Source: JALZAI01 sp038212215
GTDB taxonomy: Bacteria; Actinomycetota; Actinomycetes; Mycobacteriales; Jatrophihabitantaceae
Direction of reading: 5' to 3'
Length of the DNA: 64,000 nucleotides
Assembly (NCBI GenBank): GCA_038212215.1
Contig: JBBQUT010000002.1
Span: 62,001 to 126,000 of the forward strand
A program made the position numbers and the translations under genes. Below, piece by piece: positions 63,429 through 64,000 of the stretch. The first letter of the stretch is position 1. Every line of letters begins with the position of its first letter. Below the pieces are notes generated by a model that saw nothing but the letters and a program-made list of their open reading frames with translations, was not told the origin of the DNA and ran no database searches.

Positions 63429-64000
63429 ATGCTGCTGGCAAATCCGATCAGTCCCGACACCCTCCTCTCCGGTTCCGGCGCTTTGGTCGTCCTCGCCATC
63501 GTCCTGTTCGCCGAATGCGGTCTGCTGCTCGGCTTCTTCCTTCCGGGGGACACGCTGTTGTTCGCGGCCGGCATCAGCCTTGCGACTGGTGCCATCAAGA
63601 CTCCGTTCGCCGCGTTCCTCATCGTCGCGCCGCTGGCAGCGATCGCCGGCAATCTGGTCGGGTACGCGATCGGCTACCGCGTCGGACCGGTCGTGTTCGA
63701 CCGCCCGAATTCGAAGTTCTTCCGCCCCGAATACGTCGCGCGATCGCATGCATTCTTCGAGCGCTTCGGTTCGTGGACCATCATTGTCGGACGCTTCGTA
63801 GCGATCGTGCGCACCGTCGCCACCGTGATGGCCGGGGTGGGGCGAATGCGCTTCTCGCTCTATGCGCTGTACAGCACGATTGGCGGCATCCTCTGGGCCG
63901 ATGGTGTGCTGTTGCTCGGCCACCAGCTCGGCAAGATCAAGTTTGTGCAGGAGAAGAAGGGCTACGTCGACTATGCGGTCATCGCAGTCGTCGTGCTCAG
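63429..64000 (+). CDS. DedA-family membrane protein (partial)
   Basis: At least 190 residues before the window ends. The DedA/SNARE-associated pattern is clear: FAECGLLLGFFLPGDTLLFAAG near residue 25, the helix-rich FERFGSWTIIVGRFVAIVRT segment, and the MAGVGRMRFSLYALYSTIGGILW tract. The DedA family acts in polyprenyl-phosphate and phospholipid flipping or membrane homeostasis. The start may instead be the ATG at 63396. The 3' end is missing. Confidence 0.85.
   Translation, partial: MLLANPISPDTLLSGSGALVVLAIVLFAECGLLLGFFLPGDTLLFAAGISLATGAIKTPFAAFLIVAPLAAIAGNLVGYAIGYRVGPVVFDRPNSKFFRPEYVARSHAFFERFGSWTIIVGRFVAIVRTVATVMAGVGRMRFSLYALYSTIGGILWADGVLLLGHQLGKIKFVQEKKGYVDYAVIAVVVL

Overview
This 64-kb window is chromosomal DNA from a high-GC actinobacterium. 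The evidence is dense GTG starts, ATGA/GTGA gene overlaps, many apparently leaderless genes, and typical actinobacterial genes: glucosyl-3-phosphoglycerate synthase followed by folP2, a fused RNase H/phosphatase, glnA2 with glnE, and GAF-ANTAR regulators. Nif3, the zinc-ribbon protein, RNase H/phosphatase, panB, glnA2 and glnE occur in the same neighbourhood as in Mycobacterium tuberculosis (Rv2230c to Rv2221c), here spread over 30 kb by other genes. A Frankiales/Jatrophihabitans-like host is possible but is only inference. I found no tRNA, rRNA, CRISPR array, intact insertion sequence or prophage.

Layout. 0-3.2 kb: a group II truncated haemoglobin, a SigG-like ECF sigma factor, and a coupled MoaD/ThiS-like plus Asp-box propeller pair. 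3.4-9.2 kb: a hydroxyquinol (resorcinol-type) catabolic operon (flavin monooxygenase, maleylacetate reductase, hydroxyquinol dioxygenase) with an AraC activator, then a second AraC gene. 9.4-12.3 kb: a secreted FG-GAP propeller protein, a patch of ABC-transporter and response-regulator remnants, and a YdeI-type protein. 12.3-17.6 kb: a Rieske-TPP fusion enzyme with a flavin reductase, an ECF sigma/anti-sigma pair, and a CPA2 antiporter. 17.7-24.3 kb: Nif3, zinc ribbon, RNase H/phosphatase, hemerythrin, an ArsB-like permease, the RNase P RNA gene and an MFS pump. 24.3-32.1 kb: an unannotated 15-codon peptide gene with a perfect Shine-Dalgarno sequence and a doubled GHEWT motif, two c-di-GMP enzymes, phospholipase D, an M20 peptidase and two GAF-ANTAR proteins. 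32.2-41.5 kb: gpgS-folP2, a LacI/MFS divergon with two operators, a histone H1-like protein, panB, nadE and an L,D-transpeptidase. 41.6-47.1 kb: glnA2, a class I amidotransferase and glnE, with a repeat cluster before glnE. 47.1-57.2 kb, minus strand: a PAP2 enzyme, a desaturase and a copper locus (CopC-CopD, YtkA-like, a 1582-residue multicopper oxidase, and a secreted accessory protein). 57.4-64 kb: a DMT transporter, a glycosyltransferase, MarR with a DUF4349 lipoprotein, two GAF-ANTAR proteins and a DedA protein cut by the window end.

How the parts relate. Metabolic modules are aromatic ring cleavage to 3-oxoadipate, glutamine metabolism, pantothenate and NAD synthesis, and periplasmic copper oxidation. 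They are interspersed with one-component regulators (AraC x2, LacI, MarR), two ECF sigma factors, two c-di-GMP proteins and four ANTAR antiterminators, as expected of a free-living soil or plant-associated bacterium. The observations I would follow first are the 24.3-kb micro-ORF, a repeat family shared by the glnE upstream region and the multicopper oxidase 3' end, the Rieske-TPP fusion, the MoaD/propeller pair, and the apparently metal-free third module of the giant oxidase.
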